This document shows, piece after piece, positions 1 through 8,264 of a stretch of DNA of 64,000 nucleotides (position 1 is its first letter; each line of letters starts with the position of its first letter). The position numbers and the translations under genes are program-made. Under the pieces are notes generated by a model that had not been told where the DNA came from, searched no databases, and was given only the letters and a program-made list of their open reading frames with translations. The DNA is from Vulcanimicrobiota bacterium (GTDB lineage Bacteria; Vulcanimicrobiota; JAJTBE01): assembly GCA_021107945.1 (NCBI GenBank), contig JAIORV010000157.1:78774-142773 (forward strand), given 5' to 3'.

Positions 1-60
1 ATATAAAACACTATTCAGGGACTTTAATACAGCTTTTATCAATGTGACCCAGAGCAGGAC

Positions 61-95
61 AAATAAAAAGCCCCGCCAACTGAAAGTTGCGGGGG
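61..95 (-). terminator. Rho-independent terminator of the receiver gene
   Basis: Read on the minus strand, a GC hairpin (arms 71-80 and 86-95, CCCCG/CGGGG plus CAACT/AGTTG with one bulged C) is followed by a T-rich run (CTTTTTATTT, 70 down to 61). It lies about 50 bases downstream of the stop of the minus-strand receiver gene at 144-578, so it most likely ends that two-gene transcript. The 60 bases to its left hold nothing I recognise. Confidence 0.8.
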
Positions 96-143
96 AGAAA
101 GTCCGGGTATGTGGTGAATAACGGCAGGATCCGGATCCTGTCT

Positions 144-578
144 TTATCCCATTTGTGGCGGACTGCTGATCTCCATCCAGTAATTTATTACCGACTCGAT
201 CTGTTTTCTGTACATGGATGTCTCTATGGACTTGGCAATATATGAGTTGGCATAGTTTCGATATGCGGTATTGATGTCCAGCGGATCCTCGGAAGATGTC
301 AGAACAACGACAGGTATAAGTTTCAGGTTCTCATCGATCTTTATTTTTTTAATAAGCCCGAATCCGTTCATTTTTGTAAGTTTCAGGTCAATGATAATGA
401 GATCCGGCAACTCGCCCATGGAATTCTTGTTTATACTTCTCGCCTTCAGATATTCGAGAGCTTCTTCTCCGGTTTTAACCCATTTTAAATTTATGGATAA
501 ATCGAGTTTTCTGAGAGTTAATTCGAGAATATGGGCATGATCCTCATTGTCTTCAACATAGAGTAGCGTTTTCTTCAT
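144..578 (-). CDS. CheY/Rcp1-like single-domain response regulator
   Basis: A stand-alone receiver domain of 144 aa with no output domain. It should take a phosphoryl group from a histidine kinase and act by protein contact in the cytoplasm. The acidic pocket is E9/D10 in VEDNED, the phospho-acceptor is D64 in LIIIDLKL, the switch T94 follows VVVL, and the conserved lysine is K116. The somewhat long loop before the acceptor Asp is typical of the Rcp1 subgroup that partners bacteriophytochrome-like kinases. Its ATG (578) lies one base after the stop of the upstream receiver-kinase hybrid, so the two genes are almost certainly translated from one mRNA and form a phosphorelay pair. A terminator follows at 95-61. 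Family assignment is firm; the partner is inferred from position. Confidence 0.93.
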   Translation of the reverse strand: MKKTLLYVEDNEDHAHILELTLRKLDLSINLKWVKTGEEALEYLKARSINKNSMGELPDLIIIDLKLTKMNGFGLIKKIKIDENLKLIPVVVLTSSEDPLDINTAYRNYANSYIAKSIETSMYRKQIESVINYWMEISSPPQMG

Positions 579-579
579 T

Positions 580-1731
580 CTAATTTTCCTGCTTTATCGG
601 TTTTTTTACAGTAAAGTAAAAAGAGCTTCCTTTTCCTTTTTCAGATTCCACCCAAATTTTTTCCTGGTCCCTGTTAATTATTCTTTTAACAATTGAAAGT
701 CCCACTCCGGTACCCTCAGGGTTTGGTATATCTCCCAACTGTTGAAAGATATCGAATATTTTATTGTGATAGGCTTGCTCTATGCCAATTCCATTATCTT
801 TGATGAAGAAAACGTACTTGTTCTCAATGGAATCTTCATACCACCCCGCTTCCACCCTGGGTTTTGTATTATTATCGATAAAATTAAGTGCATTTGTAAT
901 CAGGTTTTCAAACACCTGTTTCATTTGCCGGGGATTATATAAGACTTCCGGGAAATTATCATCGACTATAATATCCGCATCTTTTCTCTTGATACCGGGA
1001 GGGAGATCCTCGATGATTTCCCGTATTATCTCCTCCGGCTTTACAATTTTTTGCTCCTGTATAATATTTCTCACCCTGGATATTTGCAGGAGATCTTTTA
1101 TATAACTGCCCATTTTTTCCGTTGTCACCTGAAGTCTTTTCATGAACCCTCTCAAATTGGAATCAAGCTCCATCTCGTTAATAAATTGAAGATAGCCCTG
1201 GAATGTAACAAGAGAGCTTTTCAGTTCATGTGACACGGTATAAATGAAAGAAGCCAGGTCATCGTTTCTTTCCTCCAACTCCCTGTTTTGCACCTTCATC
1301 TTCTCATTTGCAACAGTCAACTGCTGCAATAGAAGTTCCTTTTCCATTTTGAAGATTGCGTCCTGAGAAGCCCTGCCAATAGTGATTATCAGTTCCTTTA
1401 TATTAACAGGCTTTCTAAGGTAGGCGAAAGCATCCTGCTCCAGTGCGTCAATGGCGGTTTCCACGCTTGCGTGTGCAGTCATAATTATAACCTGTGTGTC
1501 CGGATAGAGTTTTTTTATTCTTTTTAAAATTGTTGTTCCGGATTGTCCCGGCAACCTGAGATCAAGGAGTACTACGGGGAAAGTGCTATTCTCTATTGCC
1601 CTGTAAGCATCCTCGGCATTCCCCACAATTTTAATTATATAGTTTTCCATTTCCAGAATATCACTCAGGTTATCACAAAGTGCCTCATCATCTTCCACAA
1701 TCAGTATATTTCGCGATAGTTCTGAATTCAC
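580..1731 (-). CDS. Hybrid protein: N-terminal receiver plus histidine kinase
   Basis: 383 aa, soluble, no membrane segment. Residues 8-122 form a receiver domain (acidic pocket E13/D14/D15, acceptor D57 in LLDLRLPG, T85, K107). A short coiled-coil linker (about 125-160) leads into a HisKA dimerisation domain with the phospho-histidine H168 in SHELK. The HATPase_c domain follows, with an N-box around N276-N280, DNGIG at 312-316 and GTGVGLS near 340. The receiver-before-kinase order is the reverse of ordinary hybrid kinases. It is typical of cytoplasmic kinases whose activity is gated by an upstream phosphorylation. The gene is directly upstream of, and one base from, the CheY-like receiver at 578, its probable target. 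The start is supported by a purine-rich GGAGGATCC upstream of the ATG. Confidence 0.93.
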   Translation of the reverse strand: MNSELSRNILIVEDDEALCDNLSDILEMENYIIKIVGNAEDAYRAIENSTFPVVLLDLRLPGQSGTTILKRIKKLYPDTQVIIMTAHASVETAIDALEQDAFAYLRKPVNIKELIITIGRASQDAIFKMEKELLLQQLTVANEKMKVQNRELEERNDDLASFIYTVSHELKSSLVTFQGYLQFINEMELDSNLRGFMKRLQVTTEKMGSYIKDLLQISRVRNIIQEQKIVKPEEIIREIIEDLPPGIKRKDADIIVDDNFPEVLYNPRQMKQVFENLITNALNFIDNNTKPRVEAGWYEDSIENKYVFFIKDNGIGIEQAYHNKIFDIFQQLGDIPNPEGTGVGLSIVKRIINRDQEKIWVESEKGKGSSFYFTVKKPIKQEN

Positions 1732-1864
1732 GGGATCCTCCTTAAAACTTATGAAATTATCAAATTGAAATTATTGTAACTATTCAGCTCCTTATCGTTT
1801 TTCACCGCAAAGTACGCTGAGGACGCTGAGACCCTGAAACAAGTTCTAATCTTTGATGACATTT

Positions 1865-2122
1865 TTAAGACAACACCCGATTTTAATCGGGTGGTTAGCC
1901 GAAGCCCTAAACACTGGGTGTTTAACCGTTTTAACGGTTTACCGGTTCTTTCTCACCCACAGTTTTATACCACCTTTTCCATAATTTGAATGAAGCTTTT
2001 CCTGTTTATTCTTGTTCCCGATACACCGTTAACCTTCAGAATCTGGAAGCCTCTGAAGAGGCTGAGACGGCGTGGCTAAGCCATTCTCCCTCCCACCACA
2101 ATAAATTGTGGTGTTGTCTTAA
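1865..2122. repeat. MITE-like palindromic element, core copy 1
   Basis: The 640-base gap 1732-2373 has no credible gene. It holds a 258-bp element bounded by the perfect 13-base inverted repeat TTAAGACAACACC (1865-1877) and GGTGTTGTCTTAA (2110-2122). Just inside each end sits an 8-bp hairpin with a two-base loop (ACCCGATT/AATCGGGT on the left, ACCACAAT/ATTGTGGT on the right). Internally there is an AACCGTT/AACGGTT hairpin. The same ends recur at 46161-46352 and 58230-58411. No transposase is encoded. The internal sequence and length differ between copies, so this is a non-autonomous repeat rather than an insertion sequence with cargo. Short open frames that cross it are not genes. Confidence 0.8.
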
Positions 2123-2330
2123 AACCAATTGCTGCCTTATTGTCAATGTTACTCTAAATATCACATCCATTTCAATAGAAATGTATATAAAGATTAGAAA
2201 CAAGTTTAGGGCAGGCAAGTTCAGTGCAGGCACTGAGGATTAGAAGCATTGTCTGCTATTCACTAAATGCTAAATACCGATTTTCGAGTGTAAAAATTAA
2301 ATAATATGAAAGTTCTCCTCTTTTTCTTCT

Positions 2331-2370
2331 CTCCGCGCTCTCTGCGACCTCTGCGGTGAATAGTTACAAA
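2331..2370. repeat. GCAGAG-type interspersed repeat
   Basis: A degenerate copy of an intergenic repeat of the form CTCTGCG-CTCTGCG-GTGAATAGTTAC. Related copies lie at 1801-1830, 16007-16070, 23794-23939, 45928-45962, 58556-58588 and 62563-62600. It sits just downstream of the kinase gene stop. It is non-coding and its function is unknown. Confidence 0.6.
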
Positions 2371-2373
2371 TTA

Positions 2374-4986
2374 TCATAGTGTATCATCAAAGGGTAAAAT
2401 AATCTCCATCATTGTTCCAACTTGAAGTTTGCTTTCCACATTAATTTTCCCTCCATGCGCCTCAATAACTTTGCTGACGTTGGAAAGTCCCAGTCCCACT
2501 CCCCTGGCTTTGGTGGTATAAAGAGGTTGAAATACTTTCTCCAGATCGTCGATGGCAATTCCCACTCCGTTGTCTTTTACTCTGACGGCAACATGCTTTT
2601 CATATTTCCGTGTCTCGATGTTTATATTGCCCTCTTTTCCCACGGCCTGAATTGAATTTTGAACAAGATTTGCTACTACCTGTCTCATTCTTTCGGGATC
2701 CACATTTAATATGGGAATATCGGGATCAAGTTCTTTCTCCAGCTTAATACCCTGTGGGATTCTCATCTCTAAAATTACAGTTTCAATCAATTTATTCAAA
2801 TTCGTCGGAACGGGAATGGGAACCCAGGATTGTGACGAATCCAGGAGATCTTTGATGATATCGTCGCAAATCTGCACCTGCCTTTCCAGCCGATACAGAT
2901 GTTTATCAATTTTTTCTTCTCCACCTTCCAGGCGTCTTTTCAGGTAATATATGGAGCTTTTTATTACCGCCAGGGGATTACGAAGTTCGTGACTTACCGT
3001 TCCCGTGATCTGCCCCATTAACGCCAGCTTTTCCTTTTGTACCAGTTCTTCCTGTGCTTTTTTCAACTCCCCGGTCCGATCTTCCACAAGAATCTCCAGG
3101 TTCTGAGAATAATTCCTCAATTCATCTTCCAATTGCTTGCGGCGACTTATATCTTTCACAATACCCAGCAGTCCTATCAATTCTCCCTCTGCATCATATC
3201 GACGCGACACTTCCAGGATGCCCGGAAATCTTGAGCCATCTTTTCTGACGAAGTTGAATTCTTTTTCCACCGCTCCCTCAACCGGTGCAATGGAGTAAAA
3301 ATACTCGAATCCCATTCCTTCCATTTCTTCATCCAGGTGGAATTTTGTCGGTGATTCCTTCATCACCACTTCATCGGCGTTGTAACCGAATATTTTCTCG
3401 GCTCCACGGTTGAAAACCTCGATGATACCCTCCCTGTCAGTTGCAACAATTGCATAATCAGTCGTAGCATCAAGAACTGACTGCATTTGAAGATTCGCTT
3501 CGACTAATTTATGCTCAAATTTCTTCCCCTCCGTTATATCTACTGCGGTTCCCTGCACGGCAGGCTTTCCCCGATATACTATTCTCGTGTCAAGAACCCC
3601 GATATTAAATGTACTTCCATCCTTTCGGCATCCAACGAAATCATATCGCAACGCACTTATCTCTCCACTGATCCTCTTGCGAAGATTTTTCCGGACCTTT
3701 TCATGATCTGAAGGTGCAATCAGATTAAATGGAGGCTTCCCTATTAATTCCTCAAGTGTATAACCAAAAGATTGGCAAAAAGCGGGATTAACATATTTGA
3801 ACACATTGTCCTGAATAAGATAAACCATACTATGTGAAGTTTCCACGAGAATTCTGTAGTTGTACTCCGATTCCGCAAGTTTTGTCTCAAGCTCTTTTTT
3901 ATGGGAGATATCCTCCAGAAGAATCAGGTGCCCATTTGTTTTTCCGGTGGATTCCATTAACGGATACAGGGATAGATATGCCGTAAACTCACTGCCGTCT
4001 TTATTTATCAGCAGAATCTCTTCTTCATAGAAGTCTTGCTTTTCCTTATTATTTTCCAGAATCTTCCGAATCTTGAATTCACCCGGTGATTTTATTATTT
4101 CCTCAATCGATTTCCCCAGGGTTTCTGTTGAATTATATCCCAGAATATTTTTCGCTCCCGGTGAAAATAAAGTGATTACGCCCTCCAAATCGGTAGTTAT
4201 AAAACCGTGATCCCTGGCAGTTTTAAAAATCTGACTCAGGAAATCCCTGGATTCCCTCAACTCACTTTCTCTCTTCTCAATGGATTCAGCCATATTATTA
4301 AAAGCTTTTCCCAGATCTCCGACTTCATCTTGCGGAAGATTTTCAAGACGTGCTCCCAGATTGCCCGATGAAAAACAATCGGTTGCCTTTATCATGGTCT
4401 CCAGGGGGACAAGAAGCGTCTCGTTTAACAGGAGAGAGCCGAGAATTATTATCCCAAGTGTGCAAACGATAAAAACAAGCAATATAATTAATAATAGCTC
4501 ACGGATTCTTTTCTCTGTGATTTCTTTTTCCAGGCTTTTTAACTTGTCGATTCTTCCCCGGTCAAGATGAATTACAATTGTCCCCGAATAATTTCCGTAC
4601 TTGTTTCTTATGGACTTTGGGAAAATGCTCAGGTTTTTTGATAACTCTTTGTCTCCCCGTGAAAATATTATTTTGTTGTTTCTATTTTTTATTGCCAGAT
4701 ATTTTATCTCCGGATTATCCACCATATAGTCCCCCAGCAACTCCATCTCCCCTGCATCCTCTCTATTGAGATGTTTCAAAGCCTGTCTGCTCAGGAAATC
4801 AAGTTTCTCAAGGGTTCTTATCTCGATATAACTGTTGTAAATCTCTATATTTGCCCGGGAGACATCCATAAGAGAAGATCTATAAAGGGATATGGTGATA
4901 ATTCCAAGAAGGATTGTAAATATTGTCGGCACCAGGAGGAATATTGCCAGGTATTTATTTTTGATATTATATCTGTGAATATTCAT
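2374..4986 (-). CDS. Membrane-bound multi-PAS sensor histidine kinase
   Basis: 870 aa. Domain order: membrane segment (about 12-36), periplasmic sensing region (37-160), second membrane segment (164-187), HAMP linker (about 190-242), three PAS domains (about 248-365, 376-490 and 502-618), then a coiled coil. The HisKA domain carries the phospho-histidine H666 in SHELRNPL. A C-terminal HATPase_c domain follows, with DNGVGI and GVGLGLSNV motifs. It should sense an extracytoplasmic cue, and the PAS domains may bind redox or small-molecule ligands. It would then pass phosphate to a separate regulator. No cognate DNA-binding regulator is adjacent; the CheY-like protein and the receiver-kinase hybrid lie downstream in the same orientation but beyond a repeat-filled gap. 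That link is only suggestive. The periplasmic region resembles no domain I can name. Confidence 0.93.
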   Translation of the reverse strand: MNIHRYNIKNKYLAIFLLVPTIFTILLGIITISLYRSSLMDVSRANIEIYNSYIEIRTLEKLDFLSRQALKHLNREDAGEMELLGDYMVDNPEIKYLAIKNRNNKIIFSRGDKELSKNLSIFPKSIRNKYGNYSGTIVIHLDRGRIDKLKSLEKEITEKRIRELLLIILLVFIVCTLGIIILGSLLLNETLLVPLETMIKATDCFSSGNLGARLENLPQDEVGDLGKAFNNMAESIEKRESELRESRDFLSQIFKTARDHGFITTDLEGVITLFSPGAKNILGYNSTETLGKSIEEIIKSPGEFKIRKILENNKEKQDFYEEEILLINKDGSEFTAYLSLYPLMESTGKTNGHLILLEDISHKKELETKLAESEYNYRILVETSHSMVYLIQDNVFKYVNPAFCQSFGYTLEELIGKPPFNLIAPSDHEKVRKNLRKRISGEISALRYDFVGCRKDGSTFNIGVLDTRIVYRGKPAVQGTAVDITEGKKFEHKLVEANLQMQSVLDATTDYAIVATDREGIIEVFNRGAEKIFGYNADEVVMKESPTKFHLDEEMEGMGFEYFYSIAPVEGAVEKEFNFVRKDGSRFPGILEVSRRYDAEGELIGLLGIVKDISRRKQLEDELRNYSQNLEILVEDRTGELKKAQEELVQKEKLALMGQITGTVSHELRNPLAVIKSSIYYLKRRLEGGEEKIDKHLYRLERQVQICDDIIKDLLDSSQSWVPIPVPTNLNKLIETVILEMRIPQGIKLEKELDPDIPILNVDPERMRQVVANLVQNSIQAVGKEGNINIETRKYEKHVAVRVKDNGVGIAIDDLEKVFQPLYTTKARGVGLGLSNVSKVIEAHGGKINVESKLQVGTMMEIILPFDDTL

Positions 4987-5104
4987 AAATTTTCTTCGCG
5001 GGTCTCCGGGTTAATTTTTTATCTTTCAAGCGGAGTTTTTTAGAGACCTGCATAAATTATTTTCGATATTTTATAAAAAACACCTGTAAATGGAGTGAAG
5101 ATTG

Positions 5105-5533
5105 ATGGAGATGCAAAAAATTGAGTTAAAAGCTTTCCTCGTTTGTCGAGACGTCCTGGTGAACAGCAGAAAAGACAGCGTTATATCCATAATCAATATA
5201 TTCAACGAACTTCGTGTGAATAAATTTCCTGCGGAGTTGGGAACAATTTGCCTTGTGGCTATTTACAGCGGCGCGCCGGGAGAATATACTCATCATTTCG
5301 AGATATGGACCCGGGGAGTGCAGGTTGGTGATACTCCGCTCTCTAAATTTTTTCTTGAAAATTCCGTATCCATGTTTCATGTCGCCTCCTATATGGATGG
5401 AGTTGTGTGCGAGCAACCTCAGCAATTTACATTCAAGAGCTTTCTTAACGGCGAGGAGATGGGAAGCACAAGCCTGGGAATTTTCAAGCCTTTGCATGAC
5501 AGGGATTTTGAGGATGATGAATTTAATATTTAA
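5105..5533 (+). CDS. DUF6941-like protein
   Basis: 142 aa from the ATG at 5105, preceded at good spacing by GGAG (5092-5095). A TTG three bases upstream is also possible. The protein is soluble with no signal peptide. The opening LKAFLVCRDVLVN, then VISIINIFNELRV, and the closing beta-rich half (GEEMGSTSLGIFK) match my recollection of DUF6941. Those proteins begin with a strand naming 'the client has a problem with data' type C-D-x-V motifs and are likely beta-sandwiches of unknown role. I recognise no catalytic motif. It is transcribed away from the kinase gene, and the two starts share a short divergent intergenic region (4987-5104). That would permit co-regulation, but nothing more can be read from context. 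The family call is from memory and only moderately secure. Confidence 0.7.
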   Translation: MEMQKIELKAFLVCRDVLVNSRKDSVISIINIFNELRVNKFPAELGTICLVAIYSGAPGEYTHHFEIWTRGVQVGDTPLSKFFLENSVSMFHVASYMDGVVCEQPQQFTFKSFLNGEEMGSTSLGIFKPLHDRDFEDDEFNI

Positions 5534-5549
5534 TACCTCCCAACGTAGC

Positions 5550-5567
5550 GCGGGTTTTTAAACCCGC
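5550..5567. repeat. Mini-hairpin with two-base loop
   Basis: Perfect dyad GCGGGTTT-TT-AAACCCGC just after the stop of the DUF6941-like gene. It belongs to the dispersed class of 7-9 bp stems with two-base loops seen throughout the window. It may also act as a weak terminator, but there is no T-run after it. Confidence 0.6.
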
Positions 5568-5729
5568 CCATCACCTGAAAACAACCTGAAATTATCATAA
5601 TTTATGTGATTGTAAGAATTTTAACATTCTTTTAACATCACCCCCCTTTATTTTTTCTGCCGATTGCTTTATCATGGAAATAAGAAAGAAAATAATTTTT
5701 GGGGGATATTTGCAAGGAGTTGATATTTT

Positions 5730-6677
5730 ATGGATTTCAGCATTAAAGGAACCGGAAGTCAGATAAAACAAGCATCAACGGAGATGCCCAAGAAGTCGAA
5801 GGCAGACAAGCCGCCTGCATCGCCGAAGGACGAGGTCAGCGTTGGCAGAAAGATTGCCAAAGGAGCGGGGACGATTGTCCTTGGAACCGCTATGACGGCC
5901 GTCTATGGAACCGGAAAAGGACTTGTAAAGGGCGCACAAGCATCGAGCAAATCCGCGATTGACGGGCTCGAGCTTGGTGGATTTAAAAAAGACGGCATAA
6001 TAAAGAATGCCGCCCGCGCCGGTCTGCATATAGCCCCCGCGCTGGGAGCGGTGGCAGCTTTGACATTGGGAGCGGGTCCTATCGGGATGATAATTGCAGG
6101 TATCGCACTGCCCGGTGCAGTTGCTGGAACAGCCTCGGGATTGACAGGAGCGGGTGAGGGATTCGTAAAAGGAATCAAGTTTGCATTAAAGGGAGCGGAT
6201 AAGGCCGATAAGGTTGTTGCCAATCGCCTTGGAAAAGTGCTGGGTAAAGTCGCTAAATTCGCGTCAGGAGTCGCCCTGGGAGTCGTTGCAGCGCCCGTGG
6301 GAGCGGCGACGTATGCTTTCATTAAAGGATTTAAATTTGCCGAGAAGGCTATTGGAGTGAAAACTCCCCCGAAAAACACGGGAGATGTTATCGGCAATAT
6401 TCTCAGCGAGAGCATGATAGGAGTCGCCTATGTGAAAGGAGCCCTCGCCGGAGCGAGCGTTTTAGGAGCGGCAACTTTAGCGGGAGCCTCAGCGGGATCA
6501 ATCGCCACGGGAGTCAAGGGAACGGCGGCAGGTCTAAGAGGTTTCTATGACGGCGCAAAAACAAGTTACAAACTCGCAGGAAAGGCAATGGGCAAGGTAT
6601 TCGGCGACGGCGAAAACAACCAACCCGCCGAAAAGCCTGCGGTCAAACCAGAAAACAAGCCCGCACAGGAGAAGTGA
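5730..6677 (+). CDS. Glycine/alanine-rich glycine-zipper-like membrane protein
   Basis: 315 aa. The start follows an AAGGAG Shine-Dalgarno sequence (5714-5719). There is no signal peptide. The N-terminus (about 1-50) is lysine-rich and polar. Residues about 50-265 alternate hydrophobic Gly/Ala/Val stretches with short basic turns (for example AVYGTGKGLVKGA, GVVAAPVGAATYAFIKGF and GAASVLGAATLAG-like stretches), with many GxxxG spacings. The last 25 residues are a Pro/Lys/Glu tail (KPAVKPENKPAQEK). This layout suggests a protein that inserts into or coats membranes, as glycine-zipper domains do. I recognise no named family. A strong hairpin at 6733-6781 follows the stop, so the gene is probably monocistronic. 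Confidence 0.75.
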   Translation: MDFSIKGTGSQIKQASTEMPKKSKADKPPASPKDEVSVGRKIAKGAGTIVLGTAMTAVYGTGKGLVKGAQASSKSAIDGLELGGFKKDGIIKNAARAGLHIAPALGAVAALTLGAGPIGMIIAGIALPGAVAGTASGLTGAGEGFVKGIKFALKGADKADKVVANRLGKVLGKVAKFASGVALGVVAAPVGAATYAFIKGFKFAEKAIGVKTPPKNTGDVIGNILSESMIGVAYVKGALAGASVLGAATLAGASAGSIATGVKGTAAGLRGFYDGAKTSYKLAGKAMGKVFGDGENNQPAEKPAVKPENKPAQEK

Positions 6678-6732
6678 AAATTGTATTGACAATTTTTAAT
6701 GGCAAACAAATTAGTTTTTTAACATGATCATA

Positions 6733-6781
6733 TAATTGCAAAAGGCGAATGAAAAGAAGTATCATTCGCTTTTTGCAATTA
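6733..6781 (+). terminator. Strong hairpin terminator
   Basis: Near-perfect inverted repeat. The left arm (6733-6752, ending GGCGAATGA) pairs with the right arm (6762-6781, starting TCATTCGC) through about 20 bp with one mismatch and a nine-base loop. The right arm contains a T5 run. It lies 55 bases after the glycine-rich gene and before the pentapeptide-repeat gene. A weaker AT-rich hairpin (AAAATTGT/ACAATTTT) is nearer the stop. The rest of this 258-base gap shows nothing else. Confidence 0.6.
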
Positions 6782-6935
6782 TTCAGGCTATCCACCTTTT
6801 TGGGAGCAGGCCGCCATCTCAAAAGCAGGAAGAAAATTTGGGGTGATAGAACGTATCATCAGCTATACTTACTCGGCCTGTATTATAAAGTTTCTTCCCC
6901 GATAAATCTCCAAAAAAAAAGATTTTATACAGAAT

Positions 6936-8195
6936 ATGATGAAAAAAATCACAAAAAAAATCATAACTCTGCTTCTCTGTATTATTTTAACTCTTATTCT
7001 TTCCGGTTGCGGAGGTGAATCTTCAGAAGGCGGCAGCAATCCCGAACCCGGTCCCGGCCCGGTTTCTCTTAAAAATGGATTCTCCGAATACGATTTTGCA
7101 AGCGATCCGCATGTGCGTGTAGCACCCGGGAATGTTGCCGCCGTATTCCTGGAGCCTCTCAATGCAGTTGACACTAATATGCCGGACACCCAACAGATTG
7201 GCATGGATTGCATTCCCATTATAATTGAAGAGGGCGGTTGCTTCATTTATTCCCTTGATGTTCGCGACAATACGATCCAATCTGCAGTTATGATTTGTTC
7301 TTCAGGTGATGAGGTTTTCAGGATAGACCATTATTCTCCTGAGATTGAAATTTTTCTTTCCCCCGGGAATTATAGTTTGTTGATAACTTCAGGCTACACC
7401 CTTCAGGAGAGCGGCGGTGCAGATCACCGGGTGGTGTTTCTCTGCCCCGATATGGGCTTCAGGTACCCGGCATTTAGTCAGGTGCTCAGGGTGAATTCAG
7501 CTCCTTGGGGCAACCTGTGTGAAATAAACCTTTCCCATGCACATCTTGATTATGCCGACCTTTATTATTCGAACATGGTGGGTGCAAATTTAAGCGCCAC
7601 CTCGCTGAAGGAGGCGAATCTGGAGGGTGCGGATTTGGAAGAGGCCTTGCTTTATGCGGCAAACCTTGAAGAAGTCAACCTCCATACCGCATATCTTTAT
7701 AAAGCCAACTTCTACGCCGCCAACATGGAAAAGGCAAACCTCAGCGCCGCAGAACTCAATGAAGCTTACCTGTATGCGGCAAATATGGAGAACATAAACC
7801 TTGCCGATGCATCGATGCGCGATGCAAATCTTTATGCATCGAACCTGACCGATGCCAACCTCATATCGGCGGATCTTTCCGGAGCAAACCTTTTCTCGGC
7901 ACAGATGGAAAATGTGAATCTTATGGCCGCATGTCTGGACAATGCCTATCTTTACTCTGCAAACCTGGCCTATGGAAACCTCGAAGGGGCGACATTAAAG
8001 GAAGCAAATCTTGGCACAGCATTCCTCTACAGGGCAAACCTACACAACGCAGTCCTCACATCGGCAAACCTTTCTGACGCCGATTTGAGATATGCTGTGC
8101 TCAGGAATGCAATTCTGCGAGGAGCTTTTCTAAGAGGTGCAGATCTAACAGGCGCAGACCTGACAGGAGCCGACACCACAGATGTGGTCTGGTAG
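6936..8195 (+). CDS. Pentapeptide-repeat lipoprotein
   Basis: 419 aa. The N-terminus is a lipoprotein signal: a lysine-rich n-region, a hydrophobic core (about 9-22) and the lipobox LSGC with C25 as the lipidation site. A Gly/Ser/Pro linker (GGESSEGG...PGPGP) follows. The N-terminal half (about 45-190) is a beta-rich domain I cannot name. From about residue 200 to 413 run roughly 40 tandem pentapeptides of the A(N/D)Lxx type (ANLSA, ANLEG, ADLEE, ADLTG). In this family they fold into a right-handed quadrilateral beta-helix. The protein is probably anchored in the outer membrane facing the periplasm, or on the surface. Most known pentapeptide proteins are cytoplasmic, so the lipoprotein form is uncommon. 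The start has only a weak ribosome-binding site. Confidence 0.88.
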   Translation: MMKKITKKIITLLLCIILTLILSGCGGESSEGGSNPEPGPGPVSLKNGFSEYDFASDPHVRVAPGNVAAVFLEPLNAVDTNMPDTQQIGMDCIPIIIEEGGCFIYSLDVRDNTIQSAVMICSSGDEVFRIDHYSPEIEIFLSPGNYSLLITSGYTLQESGGADHRVVFLCPDMGFRYPAFSQVLRVNSAPWGNLCEINLSHAHLDYADLYYSNMVGANLSATSLKEANLEGADLEEALLYAANLEEVNLHTAYLYKANFYAANMEKANLSAAELNEAYLYAANMENINLADASMRDANLYASNLTDANLISADLSGANLFSAQMENVNLMAACLDNAYLYSANLAYGNLEGATLKEANLGTAFLYRANLHNAVLTSANLSDADLRYAVLRNAILRGAFLRGADLTGADLTGADTTDVVW

Positions 8196-8264
8196 AATTG
8201 AATACGGTTATTGTCCTGACCCGGGAGGTTACCTTTTCCTGAACGATTTATCCCAAAAAACAAG

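Noticed and set aside
1986-2243. Open frames across the palindromic element in the first large gap
   Set aside because: They run across repeat DNA, and copies of the element elsewhere do not preserve the frame.
5903-6415. Antisense open frame opposite the glycine-rich gene
   Set aside because: The sense gene has a good ribosome site and coherent alternation of hydrophobic segments; the antisense is Pro/Ala low complexity.
6749-7018. 89-aa open frame ahead of the pentapeptide lipoprotein
   Set aside because: It starts inside the terminator hairpin and overlaps the lipoprotein signal peptide in another frame.
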